A stretch of 5,262 nucleotides of DNA from an uncultured Burkholderiaceae bacterium (lineage in GTDB: Bacteria > Pseudomonadota > Gammaproteobacteria > Burkholderiales > Burkholderiaceae_F). Below are positions 1 to 5,262 of the stretch, one piece after another. The notes beneath the pieces were generated by a model. The model was not told where the DNA came from and searched no databases. It saw only the letters and a program-made list of their open reading frames with translations. Position 1 is the first letter of the stretch; the number at the start of each line of letters is the position of its first letter. Both the position numbers and the translations under genes were made by a program. The stretch lies in the NCBI GenBank assembly GCA_937936215.1, contig CALGWX010000257.1:1-5262 (forward strand). Direction: 5' to 3'.

Positions 1-74
1 TCGTGTTCGTCGCCAACAAGCGGATGATTCCGCGCGTCGAGAAGGTCTTCCAGGTCGGGGTCGGGTTCTTCTGA
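1..74 (+). CDS. C-terminal end of an unidentified protein (partial, enters from the left edge)
   Basis: Reading from base 3, 23 codons run without a stop to TGA at 72-74. The peptide ends KVFQVGVGFF. A terminal Phe after alternating hydrophobic residues resembles the last strand of an outer-membrane beta-barrel, but the hydrophobic residues fall at -2, -4, -6 and -8 rather than the usual -1, -3, -5 pattern, so that reading is weak. The gene is convergent with the TRAP operon: its stop lies 33 bases from the stop of the last operon gene on the other strand. The family cannot be named from so short a tail. That it is coding at all rests on clean GC-rich codon use and a plausible intergenic gap after the stop. 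Confidence 0.5.
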   Translation, partial: VFVANKRMIPRVEKVFQVGVGFF

Positions 75-79
75 CCTTG

Positions 80-99
80 GCACGCGGCCTGCCGCGCGC
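80..99. other. Stem-loop between convergent genes, possible weak terminator
   Basis: Bases 83-87 (CGCGG) pair with 92-96 (CCGCG) around a 4-base loop. After one A/C mismatch, two more pairs close the stem at 80-81 with 98-99. It sits in the short gap between the plus-strand stop at 74 and the minus-strand stop at 108, where a shared terminator would be expected. There is no T tract on either side, so it does not meet the usual intrinsic-terminator pattern. Function is inferred from position only. Confidence 0.25.
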
Positions 100-107
100 C
101 GCTGGGG

Positions 108-263
108 CTAGTTGGAGGTGAAGAAGTCGTAGCCGGCGAGCAGCAGGCCGCCGAGCAGGATCAGGGTGATGTCGACCTGGGTGAGCTTCAGCACGTACGG
201 CGCGAAGAACGCCACCAGCAGCAGGAGGCCGACGAAGCCGGCGATGCGCTCGATCTTCTTCAT
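108..263 (-). CDS. 51-residue two-helix membrane microprotein, last gene of the TRAP operon
   Basis: The protein starts MKKIERIAGF and ends YDFFTSN. A basic N-terminus (Lys2, Lys3, Arg6) is followed by a hydrophobic stretch at about residues 7-26, a short polar link (KLTQVD, about 26-31), and a second stretch at about 32-48. This is the pattern of a helical hairpin in the inner membrane; the positive N-terminus suggests both ends face the cytoplasm. The start is fixed by context: its ATG shares bases 260-263 with the amidase-like stop (ATGA), and a GGGGA ribosome-site-like run at 269-273 lies 5 bases upstream. A stronger GGAGG lies at 286-290 but is too far away for a normal start. I do not recognise the family. 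Because it is co-translated with a TRAP permease and an amidase-fold protein, a role as a small accessory or anchoring subunit is plausible but is inference. Confidence 0.75.
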   Translation of the reverse strand: MKKIERIAGFVGLLLLVAFFAPYVLKLTQVDITLILLGGLLLAGYDFFTSN

Positions 264-1618
264 GCATTTCCCCGTTTGACGAATTCCTCCACCAGCCACC
301 GCAGCGCGCGCAGCAGGCGGCCGTCGTTGTGCAGGGCGCCGACCGCCTGCACGCCGAGCGGCAGGCCGGCCGATAGCGTCAGCAGCGGCAGCGACACCGT
401 CGGCAGGCCGGCGAGGCTCCACACCGACTGCATCGCGGCATCGAGCGGCGGCGCCGAGGCCAGCGGTGCGGCGCCCGGGGCGGCCGGCAGCAGCAGCGCG
501 TCGAAGCGATCGAAGTACTCGTCGAACGCGCTGGCGACGTGGGCGATGCGGTCGCGCCCCGCCAGGTAATCGACCGCGGGCACCTGCATGCCGCGCTCGA
601 TGCGGCTGCGCAGCGCGGCGCCGAGCCGGTCGCGGTGATGGTGCCATTCCCGCTGCAGGGCGAAGGCGAGCTCTGCCTGCCACACCTGCGCGTGCCAGGC
701 CGCCGCCTGCTCGACGACTTCGGGTAGTTCCAGCGTGACGACGACGCCCTGCATCAGGTCGGTGAAGGCCTCGCAGGCCTCGCGAACCTCGCCGTCCAGC
801 CGCGGCCACCACGGCGTGCGCACGAAGCAGAACCTCGGCTCGACCGGCGGCTCGGCGCGGCACACCTGCGCCAGCCGGCGCGGCGGCATCGCCAGCGTGG
901 CCCGGTCGTGCCCGTCGTCCCCGGAGGCGATCTCCGCCGCCAGCGCGAGATCCTCGACGCAGCGCGCGAACAGGCCGACCCGGTCCAGCGACGGCGCCAG
1001 CTCGAAGGCGCCGGTGCGCGGCACCAGACCGGCGGACGGCTGGTAGCCGTAGACGCCGCAGCAGGAGGCGGCCAGCATCACCGCGCCGTCGCCGTTGCAG
1101 GCGAGCGCCAGCGGCACGGCGCCCGAAGCCACGGCCGCCGCCGCGCCGGCGGCAGCGCCACCGGCGCCGTGCTCGTGGCGGTGCGGATTGCGCACCGCCG
1201 CCGCCTCACCAGCGCCGAACTCCGCCGTTGCCGCCTTGCCGAAGATCACCGCCCCGGCCTCGCGCAGCCGCCGCACCGCGACGGCGTCGGCCACCGGATA
1301 GCGGCCGTCGTAGATCGGGCTGCCGTACGCAGTCGGGAAGTCGACCGTGTCGATCAGGTCCTCGACCGTCACCGGCACGCCGTAAAGCAGGCCGAGCGGC
1401 TCGCCGTGCGCCCGCTCGGCCTTGCGGTGCCCGGCCTGCAGCCGGATCACCCTTTCGTCGAGGCTGGCGAACGCCTGCAGGCGCGCCTGCACCTGCTGCG
1501 CGTAGGCCAACTGCCGGCCGAAAAACTCCTCGACGTCGGCCTTGCCGGCGGCAAGGTAGTCGCGGTAGTCGCCGGCCGTGAACTCCGGGATGGGCCTGCC
1601 GCCGTCCATGCCGGTCAT
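260..1618 (-). CDS. Amidase-signature-fold protein with all three catalytic residues replaced (probable pseudo-amidase)
   Basis: 452 residues, a normal length for the amidase signature (AS) family, whose enzymes hydrolyse amides with a Ser-cisSer-Lys triad. Fold motifs are clear: GVPVTVEDLID (80-90), the Gly/Ala-rich loop at 151-166, VPLALACNGDGA (168-179), CCGVYGYQPS (186-195), a SLDRVG-to-VEDLAL block (210-226), FDALLLPAAP (372-381), and SLAGLPTVSLP with LGVQAVG (401-427). The family consensus has Lys where this protein has Glu86, GGSS where it has GGAA (153-156, cis-Ser at Ala155), and GGS where it has DGA (177-179, nucleophile at Ala179). The alignment through this core needs no gaps, so hydrolytic activity is not expected. 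The frame is intact, with no decay. It has no signal peptide, so it should be cytoplasmic. Its ATG overlaps the dctM stop (1615-1618), and there is no good ribosome site, which favours translational coupling. A second in-frame ATG at 1609 is possible. An automatic label of 'amidase' would be misleading. Confidence 0.9.
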   Translation of the reverse strand: MTGMDGGRPIPEFTAGDYRDYLAAGKADVEEFFGRQLAYAQQVQARLQAFASLDERVIRLQAGHRKAERAHGEPLGLLYGVPVTVEDLIDTVDFPTAYGSPIYDGRYPVADAVAVRRLREAGAVIFGKAATAEFGAGEAAAVRNPHRHEHGAGGAAAGAAAAVASGAVPLALACNGDGAVMLAASCCGVYGYQPSAGLVPRTGAFELAPSLDRVGLFARCVEDLALAAEIASGDDGHDRATLAMPPRRLAQVCRAEPPVEPRFCFVRTPWWPRLDGEVREACEAFTDLMQGVVVTLELPEVVEQAAAWHAQVWQAELAFALQREWHHHRDRLGAALRSRIERGMQVPAVDYLAGRDRIAHVASAFDEYFDRFDALLLPAAPGAAPLASAPPLDAAMQSVWSLAGLPTVSLPLLTLSAGLPLGVQAVGALHNDGRLLRALRWLVEEFVKRGNA

Positions 1619-3024
1619 TGCTGCTTGAAGAAGTCCGGGTTGACGAGCGTCGGGTCGTTCGGATCGAACGGGATCTCCTTGGCCTGGCCGAAGAACTGGT
1701 CGGGCAGGTAGGTCACCAGGGTCGGGAAGATGTAGGTCAGGGCGAGCGTCAGGATCACCATGCCGACGAACGGGAAGCAACCCTTGAAGATCGTCCACAG
1801 CTCCAGCCCCTTGGGCGCCACGCCCTTCAGGTAGTAGGCCGACATCGCCATCGGCGGCGTCAGGAACGACGTCTGCAGGTTGATCGCGATCAGGATCCCG
1901 AACAGGATCGGATCGATGCCGAACACCGGCAGCAGCGGCAGGAAGATCGGCACGAAGATGATGATGATCTCGCTCCACTCCAGCGGCCAGCCGAGGATGA
2001 AGATGATCAGCTGCGCCAGCAAGAGGAACTGCACCGGCGTCAGGTCCAGGGCGAGCAGCATGTCCTTGACGATGTGCTCGCCGCCCAGGTAGGAAAACAC
2101 CGACGAGAAGGTGGCGGCGCCGACGAAAAGGAAACAGACCATCGCCGAGGTGCGCGCCGTGAGGTACACCGACTCGCGCAGCCGCTCCCAGCTGAAGGCG
2201 CGGTAGACCACGGCGAGAATGATGCCGCCCAGGGCGCCCATCGCCGCCGCCTCGCTCGGCGTGGCCAGGCCGAACAGGATCGAGCCGAGCACCGCCAGGA
2301 TCAGCGCTGCCAGCGGCACGAACGCTTGCAGCACCAGCAGCACGCTCTCCAGCACGCTGTAGTTCATCGCCTCCTTCGGCTTCGGGCACAGCGACGGGTT
2401 GATGATCGCCCGCACCAGCACGTAGACGACGTACATGCCGGCCAGCAGGAAGCCGGGAATGATCGCCGCCGCGTACATCTTGACCACCGAGACGCTGGCC
2501 GTGGCCGAATAGACGATCAGCAGGATCGACGGCGGAATGAGGATGCCGAGCGTGCCGCCGGCGGTGATCACGCCGGAAGACAGCCGCTGGTCATAGCCGG
2601 CCTTCAGCATCGCCGGCAGCGCGATCAGCCCCATCAGGGTGACCACGGCGCCGACGATGCCGGTGGCGGTGGCGAACAGCGCGCAAGTGACCAGCGCCGC
2701 CACCGCCATCGAGCCAGGCAGGAAGCGCAAGCCCACCTGCAGGCTGAGGAACAGCCGGTCGAGGATGTTGGCGCGCTCGATGATGTAGCCCATGAACAGG
2801 AACAACGGGATGCTGATGAGCACGTCGTTGTTCATCACGCTGAAGGTGTTCTGCGTGAACAGGAAGAAGATCCGGTTGTCCCAAAACTCCTGCCCGGGCA
2901 CGTAGTAGGCGTAGTAGCCGAAGCCGATGCCCATCGCCATCAACGTGAAGGCGATCGGGAAGCCCAGGAAGATGAAGCAGATGAACAGCCCGAGCATCAG
3001 CAGGGCGACGACCGGGTCGCTCAT
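1615..3024 (-). CDS. dctM: TRAP transporter large permease subunit DctM
   Basis: 469 residues, almost entirely hydrophobic, with about a dozen membrane segments from residue 4 to about 437. Recognisable DctM-family blocks are GGTLGILIPPSI (156-167), ATPSEAAAMGALGG (254-267), the LGWPLEWSEI loop (344-353) and SFLTPPMAMSAYY (386-398). DctM forms the sodium-driven, elevator-type transport core in the inner membrane and works with DctQ and the periplasmic binding protein. The start is well fixed: GGAGG at 3032-3036 lies 7 bases before the ATG, which overlaps the dctQ stop in an ATGA (3021-3024). The TGA stop overlaps the amidase-like start (1615-1618). The protein ends in a polar tail of roughly 30 residues (about 440-469, rich in Pro, Asp, Asn and Phe), longer than the short ends of many DctM proteins of about 430 residues. 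The substrate cannot be read from this subunit. Confidence 0.96.
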   Translation of the reverse strand: MSDPVVALLMLGLFICFIFLGFPIAFTLMAMGIGFGYYAYYVPGQEFWDNRIFFLFTQNTFSVMNNDVLISIPLFLFMGYIIERANILDRLFLSLQVGLRFLPGSMAVAALVTCALFATATGIVGAVVTLMGLIALPAMLKAGYDQRLSSGVITAGGTLGILIPPSILLIVYSATASVSVVKMYAAAIIPGFLLAGMYVVYVLVRAIINPSLCPKPKEAMNYSVLESVLLVLQAFVPLAALILAVLGSILFGLATPSEAAAMGALGGIILAVVYRAFSWERLRESVYLTARTSAMVCFLFVGAATFSSVFSYLGGEHIVKDMLLALDLTPVQFLLLAQLIIFILGWPLEWSEIIIIFVPIFLPLLPVFGIDPILFGILIAINLQTSFLTPPMAMSAYYLKGVAPKGLELWTIFKGCFPFVGMVILTLALTYIFPTLVTYLPDQFFGQAKEIPFDPNDPTLVNPDFFKQQ

Positions 3025-3596
3025 TTCGCGGCCTCCGCCTGGTGCTGCTCGACCAGCACCACCTCCAGTTCCTCGACGTCGCCCGAGCGCGGCGGCCAGC
3101 GCCCGGTGCGGATGCACACGAGGCAGCGCATCACCTCGGCGATGCCGGCGATGAGCAGCGTCAGGCCGGCGACGAAGATCAGCAACTTCAGCGGCCACAC
3201 CGGCACCCCGGCGGGGCTGTTCACGCTCGACTCCATGATCCGCGCCGACTCGAACGAATAGCGGGCACCGGTGAAGACCATCGCGAAGATGGCCGGGAAG
3301 TAGAAGAGGAAGTACAGCACCAGGTCGACCTTGGCCTGCACCCGCGCCGGCCACTTGCGGTAGATGAAGTCGCCGCGCACGTGCGAGCCGCGCGACAGCG
3401 CGTAGGCGCCCGACATGATGAACAGCGCCCCGTACAGCATGTAGCTCATGTCGAACGCCCACTGGGTCGGGCTGTTCAGCACGTAGCGCATGAACACCTC
3501 ATAACAGGTGCTGGCGGTCAACACCAGCACGCACCAGGCGAAGGCATGCCCGACCGCCTTGCTGAACACGTCGATGACGCGGATCCAGTTTTCCAT
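3021..3596 (-). CDS. dctQ: TRAP transporter small permease subunit DctQ
   Basis: 191 residues with four hydrophobic segments at about 14-37, 50-67, 88-110 and 135-158, as expected for DctQ, the scaffold that holds the DctM transport core in the membrane. The family-typical block runs from EVFMRYVLNSPTQWAFD (33-49) through the second helix to SRGSHVRGDFIY (68-79), matching the usual 'R-Y-V-x-N-S-P, W, then G-x-H-V-R-x-D' pattern. The last 30 residues are a charged cytosolic-type tail (GDVEELEVVLVEQHQAEAAK). The ATG at 3594-3596 is preceded only by a weak TTGGAA-like ribosome site. The gene begins 20 bases beyond the T tract of the hairpin that follows dctP. Its stop overlaps the dctM start by 4 bases. 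Identification is by family motifs and position between dctP and dctM. Confidence 0.94.
   Translation of the reverse strand: MENWIRVIDVFSKAVGHAFAWCVLVLTASTCYEVFMRYVLNSPTQWAFDMSYMLYGALFIMSGAYALSRGSHVRGDFIYRKWPARVQAKVDLVLYFLFYFPAIFAMVFTGARYSFESARIMESSVNSPAGVPVWPLKLLIFVAGLTLLIAGIAEVMRCLVCIRTGRWPPRSGDVEELEVVLVEQHQAEAAK
3032..3036 (-). promoter_or_regulatory. Ribosome binding site of dctM, inside dctQ
   Basis: GGAGG on the minus strand, 7 bases upstream of the dctM ATG and within the last codons of dctQ. It is the strongest internal ribosome site in the operon. It supports the ATG at 3022-3024 rather than the upstream in-frame reading. Confidence 0.7.
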
Positions 3597-3616
3597 CGCG
3601 GCGATTCCAAGAGGCC

Positions 3617-3652
3617 AAAAAAAAGCTGCCGAGAACGACGTCTCGGCAGCTT
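3617..3652 (-). terminator. Intrinsic terminator or attenuator hairpin between dctP and dctQ
   Basis: Bases 3625-3634 (GCTGCCGAGA) are perfectly complementary to 3641-3650 (TCTCGGCAGC) with a 6-base loop, and A/T pairs extend the stem to 12. Read on the minus strand, the stem is followed directly by eight T residues (3617-3624). It starts 17 bases after the dctP stop and ends before the dctQ start, so it lies inside the operon. Known TRAP and ABC operons often use such an element to make more binding protein than membrane subunit, through partial termination or protection of the dctP message 3' end. The structure is seen directly; partial readthrough is inferred because dctQ has no obvious promoter of its own in the short gap. 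Confidence 0.9.
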
Positions 3653-3669
3653 AGCTCGGATGCGGCAGC

Positions 3670-4842
3670 TCAGGACGGCAGCTTGACCTTGAAGACGTGC
3701 TCGAAGGCCAGCTTGTTGTCCGCCTCGTTGGTGAAGTGATAGAAGCCGACGCGGCGCGACCAGGCGCGATAGGAGTCGTTGACCTCCTTGAACATCTCGA
3801 CTTCCTTCTCCAGCTTCTCGACCACCTTGTCCCACGCCGCCAGCTGGCCGCGGTAGATGTCCGCGGTCGTTCGGGAGACCTGCACCTTGTGCTTGACGAT
3901 CAGTTCCTGCAGGTCGCGGGAGTAGTTGTCGTGCGCCAGCGCAGTGTTGGCCGTCGACGCCGCTTCCGCGCCGTACTTCAGGATCGCCTTCATGTCGGCC
4001 GGCAGGGCGTTGTACTTGTCCCGGTTGAAGATGATCTCGAAGAATTCCTGCGCCTGGTGGTACGAGCCCATCGAGTAAAACTTGGCCACGTCCTGGGCGC
4101 CGAAGCGCATGTCGGAGGTCGGGTTGTTGAACTCGAAGGCGTCGATCACGCCGCGCTGCATCGCCGGGACGATCTCGCCGCCGGGCAACTGCGCCACCGC
4201 CATGCCCATTTCCTGCAGCATGTCGGCAGCCAGGCCAACGGTGCGGTACTTGAAACCCTTCAGTTCCGCCGCCGTGCGCGGCGGGCGGTTCTTGAACCAG
4301 CCGAGCGGCTGGCACGGCATCGGGAAGGCAAAGAAGCCGACGACGTTGAGGTTGAGCTTGGCGAGCAGCTTCTCGTATAGCTGCTGGCCGCCGCCCTGGT
4401 GAATCCAGGAGAGCGCGATTTCAGGCGTGGCGCCGCTAACCGGGCCGGTGCCGAACAGCGATGCGACCTTGGACTTGCCGTACCAGTACGCGGTCACATG
4501 GTGGCCGGCATCGAGCACGCCCTTACTGACGGCGTCCATGATCTCGAACGGCTTGACGACCGCGCCGGCGGGAAGATACTCCAGCCGCATGCGGCCGCCG
4601 GCCATCTCGTTCACGCGCGTGACGTACTGCTGCGCCATCTCACTGAAGATGTCGTTGGGGCCCCACGAGCCCTGCATCTTCAGGACGACCGGCGACTGCG
4701 CCACCGAGATCATCGGGAAGCCGGCCAGCGGCGCGGCGACGGCGGCGGTGGCCGCCTTGCCAAAGAAGCGGCGGCGCCGACGGTCAGCGCCGGCAGCCGG
4801 TTGCGCGTCGGTAGTGGGCTTTTCTTCCATGGTGTTCGCCAT
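3670..4842 (-). CDS. dctP: TRAP transporter periplasmic substrate-binding protein DctP (TakP-like), Tat signal
   Basis: 390 residues from the ATG at 4840-4842, chosen because AAGGAG (4850-4855) lies 7 bases upstream. The open frame extends further upstream, but that part has no protein-like character. A twin-arginine signal is visible: a run of five Arg (21-25), giving RRRFFGK (23-29), then a hydrophobic stretch (about 30-45) and a likely cleavage after SVA (46-48). Export folded through Tat is expected. The mature part has the DctP-family pattern: EIMDAVSKGVLDAGH (100-114), ELKGFKYR ending at Arg200, the position of the conserved carboxylate-binding Arg of the family, then QLPGGEIVPAMQRGVIDAFEF (218-238). 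The WYGK (120-123) and HQGGGQQLYEKL (148-159) regions resemble TakP and the Thermus lactate-binding protein, which bind alpha-keto acids or lactate. A small carboxylate ligand is therefore likely but not proven. It is the first gene of the operon. Confidence 0.94.
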   Translation of the reverse strand: MANTMEEKPTTDAQPAAGADRRRRRFFGKAATAAVAAPLAGFPMISVAQSPVVLKMQGSWGPNDIFSEMAQQYVTRVNEMAGGRMRLEYLPAGAVVKPFEIMDAVSKGVLDAGHHVTAYWYGKSKVASLFGTGPVSGATPEIALSWIHQGGGQQLYEKLLAKLNLNVVGFFAFPMPCQPLGWFKNRPPRTAAELKGFKYRTVGLAADMLQEMGMAVAQLPGGEIVPAMQRGVIDAFEFNNPTSDMRFGAQDVAKFYSMGSYHQAQEFFEIIFNRDKYNALPADMKAILKYGAEAASTANTALAHDNYSRDLQELIVKHKVQVSRTTADIYRGQLAAWDKVVEKLEKEVEMFKEVNDSYRAWSRRVGFYHFTNEADNKLAFEHVFKVKLPS

Positions 4843-4849
4843 GCTGGGT

Positions 4850-4855
4850 CTCCTT
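4850..4855 (-). promoter_or_regulatory. Ribosome binding site of dctP
   Basis: AAGGAG on the minus strand with 7 bases to the ATG at 4842. It decides the start: the second ATG (4828-4830, Met5) has no comparable site, and starts further upstream would give a long low-complexity leader. Confidence 0.8.
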
Positions 4856-4871
4856 GGCTGATTGGTTTGCG

Positions 4872-4883
4872 GGGCGTTCGCCC
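4872..4883 (-). promoter_or_regulatory. Short inverted repeat near the predicted transcript start
   Basis: GGGCG (4872-4876) and CGCCC (4879-4883) are complementary around two bases; a realistic hairpin has four pairs and a 4-base loop. It lies just downstream of the candidate -10 box, so it would be an operator overlapping the start site or a stabilising hairpin at the extreme 5' end of the message. The symmetry is seen; the role is a guess. Confidence 0.25.
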
Positions 4884-4890
4884 AGTCCCG

Positions 4891-4896
4891 ATAATA
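4891..4896 (-). promoter_or_regulatory. Candidate -10 element for the dctP operon
   Basis: TATTAT on the minus strand matches the sigma-70 -10 consensus TATAAT at five of six positions and sits in the only AT-rich patch (about 4891-4904) of an otherwise GC-rich leader, 48 bases from the dctP ATG. The -35 side is poor: TCGACA (4911-4916) resembles TTGACA but the spacer is 14 bases, and the hexamer at 17-base spacing (ATCTCG) does not match. A weak promoter that needs an activator would fit. Confidence 0.35.
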
Positions 4897-4930
4897 GGTA
4901 ATTGACGGGCTGTCGAGATTACCCCGAGAC

Positions 4931-4943
4931 CCGCACGCTGCGG
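4931..4943. promoter_or_regulatory. Perfect 5-base inverted repeat upstream of the candidate promoter
   Basis: CCGCA (4931-4935) and TGCGG (4939-4943) are exact complements around CGC. After one mismatch, two further outer pairs are possible (4928-4929 with 4945-4946). It lies about 35-50 bases upstream of the candidate -10 box, where an activator of the operon could bind. Short GC-rich palindromes are common by chance in such DNA, so this is a weak call. No regulator gene is in the window. Confidence 0.22.
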
Positions 4944-5262
4944 TTCCACATGTTGCAAAACCGAGGGCAATTCCTGAGCGGGGAGGTCCCGGCCGGCGAC
5001 TTGAGAACGCGGGAGGCGCCGGCTCGGCTCCAGCAGGGCCGTCGATGCTGCACCGCATGACTGTGATGTGCGAGCCGGTACCCTCGACCGGCGTCACGAA
5101 CCACACCGCCAAGGCGACACCCGGCAGCCTGCGCCGCCAACGGCAATCGTTTGCCTCTGCACACAGGGCTCGACGCGGCGAACCCTCCCCCGCCGGCGCC
5201 ACCGGCGCCTGGCGGGCGCCGCGGGGCCGGCGGCCTCGCGCCGCTCGCCGCAACCGCGGCAC
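4944..5262. other. Non-coding or unassigned stretch upstream of the operon
   Basis: All six frames were read. Several are open, including the upstream extension of the dctP frame, but their products are runs of Arg, Ala, Gly and Pro with scattered Cys and Trp, have no recognisable motif, and lack a convincing ribosome site. The outer part (5190-5235) is extremely GC-rich, with three GGCGCC palindromes at 5195, 5204 and 5215 that can form short stems. No tRNA, repeat array or mobile-element end is seen. It may contain the control region of a neighbouring gene beyond the right edge. Confidence 0.45.

Noticed and set aside
260..1618. Calling this gene a functional amidase or GatA
   Set aside because: The catalytic Lys, cis-Ser and nucleophilic Ser positions are Glu86, Ala155 and Ala179; also no gatB or gatC neighbour is present.
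260..1618. Calling the amidase-like gene a decaying pseudogene
   Set aside because: The frame is open over the full family length, fold motifs are retained end to end, and both gene junctions keep precise ATGA coupling.
908..1711. 267-codon plus-strand frame opposite the amidase-like gene
   Set aside because: Low-complexity Arg/Ala/Val/His product, no ribosome site and no motif; the antisense strand carries the AS-family protein.
1618..3261. 547-codon open frame on the plus strand opposite dctM
   Set aside because: Its product is made of runs of Arg, His, Gln, Asp and Glu, the typical antisense shadow of a GC-rich gene for a membrane protein. It has no domain motif, and the opposite strand has unmistakable DctM motifs.
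3697..4380. 227-codon plus-strand frame opposite dctP
   Set aside because: An antisense shadow of dctP with no recognisable protein features.
4953..4970. TTGC...GCAA inverted repeat and a possible sigma-54 promoter
   Set aside because: The arms are only four bases, and the required GG-N10-GC spacing is not met: the bases at the GG position read GC.
5190..5235. GC-rich palindromes with three GGCGCC copies, considered as a terminator or repeat element
   Set aside because: There is no T tract, the spacing is irregular (9 and 11 bases), and the composition makes such palindromes likely by chance.
4843..5262. Upstream extension of the dctP frame to the right edge (140 more residues)
   Set aside because: The extra part is Arg/Pro/Ala low complexity, would bury the Tat signal in the middle of the protein, and lies upstream of a good ribosome site at the internal ATG.

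Overview
The window is a compact minus-strand transporter operon from a GC-rich Gram-negative bacterium. The codon use (strong G/C third positions), a Tat-exported TRAP binding protein and the gene style suggest Pseudomonadota, most likely a betaproteobacterium. The taxonomic call is inference; no marker gene is present.

Layout, in transcription order on the minus strand. About 420 bases upstream of the first gene (4843-5262) hold no recognisable gene, but contain a weak candidate promoter and small inverted repeats close to the operon. Then come dctP (3670-4842), a periplasmic TRAP substrate-binding protein with a twin-arginine signal; a strong intrinsic-terminator-like hairpin with a T8 tract (3617-3652); dctQ (3021-3596), the small membrane subunit; dctM (1615-3024), the large permease subunit; an amidase-signature-fold protein (260-1618); and a 51-residue two-helix membrane microprotein (108-263). 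The last four genes are linked by three successive 4-base ATGA stop/start overlaps, so they should be translated as one coupled unit. At the left edge, the last 23 codons of a plus-strand gene (ending at 74) converge on the operon.

DctP, DctQ and DctM together make a complete sodium-coupled TRAP importer. The DctP sequence resembles the TakP-type branch, whose characterised members bind alpha-keto acids or lactate, so a small organic carboxylate is the best guess for the ligand. The hairpin between dctP and dctQ would let the binding protein be made in excess over the membrane subunits.

The most notable feature is the fourth gene. It aligns without gaps to the core of amidase-signature enzymes, but all three catalytic residues are replaced: the Lys by Glu86, the cis-Ser by Ala155 and the nucleophilic Ser by Ala179. 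It therefore looks like an intact pseudo-amidase locked by translational coupling to a TRAP permease and to a tiny membrane protein. An 'importer plus dead amidase plus microprotein' unit is the candidate undescribed system here. Its function is not known from the sequence.
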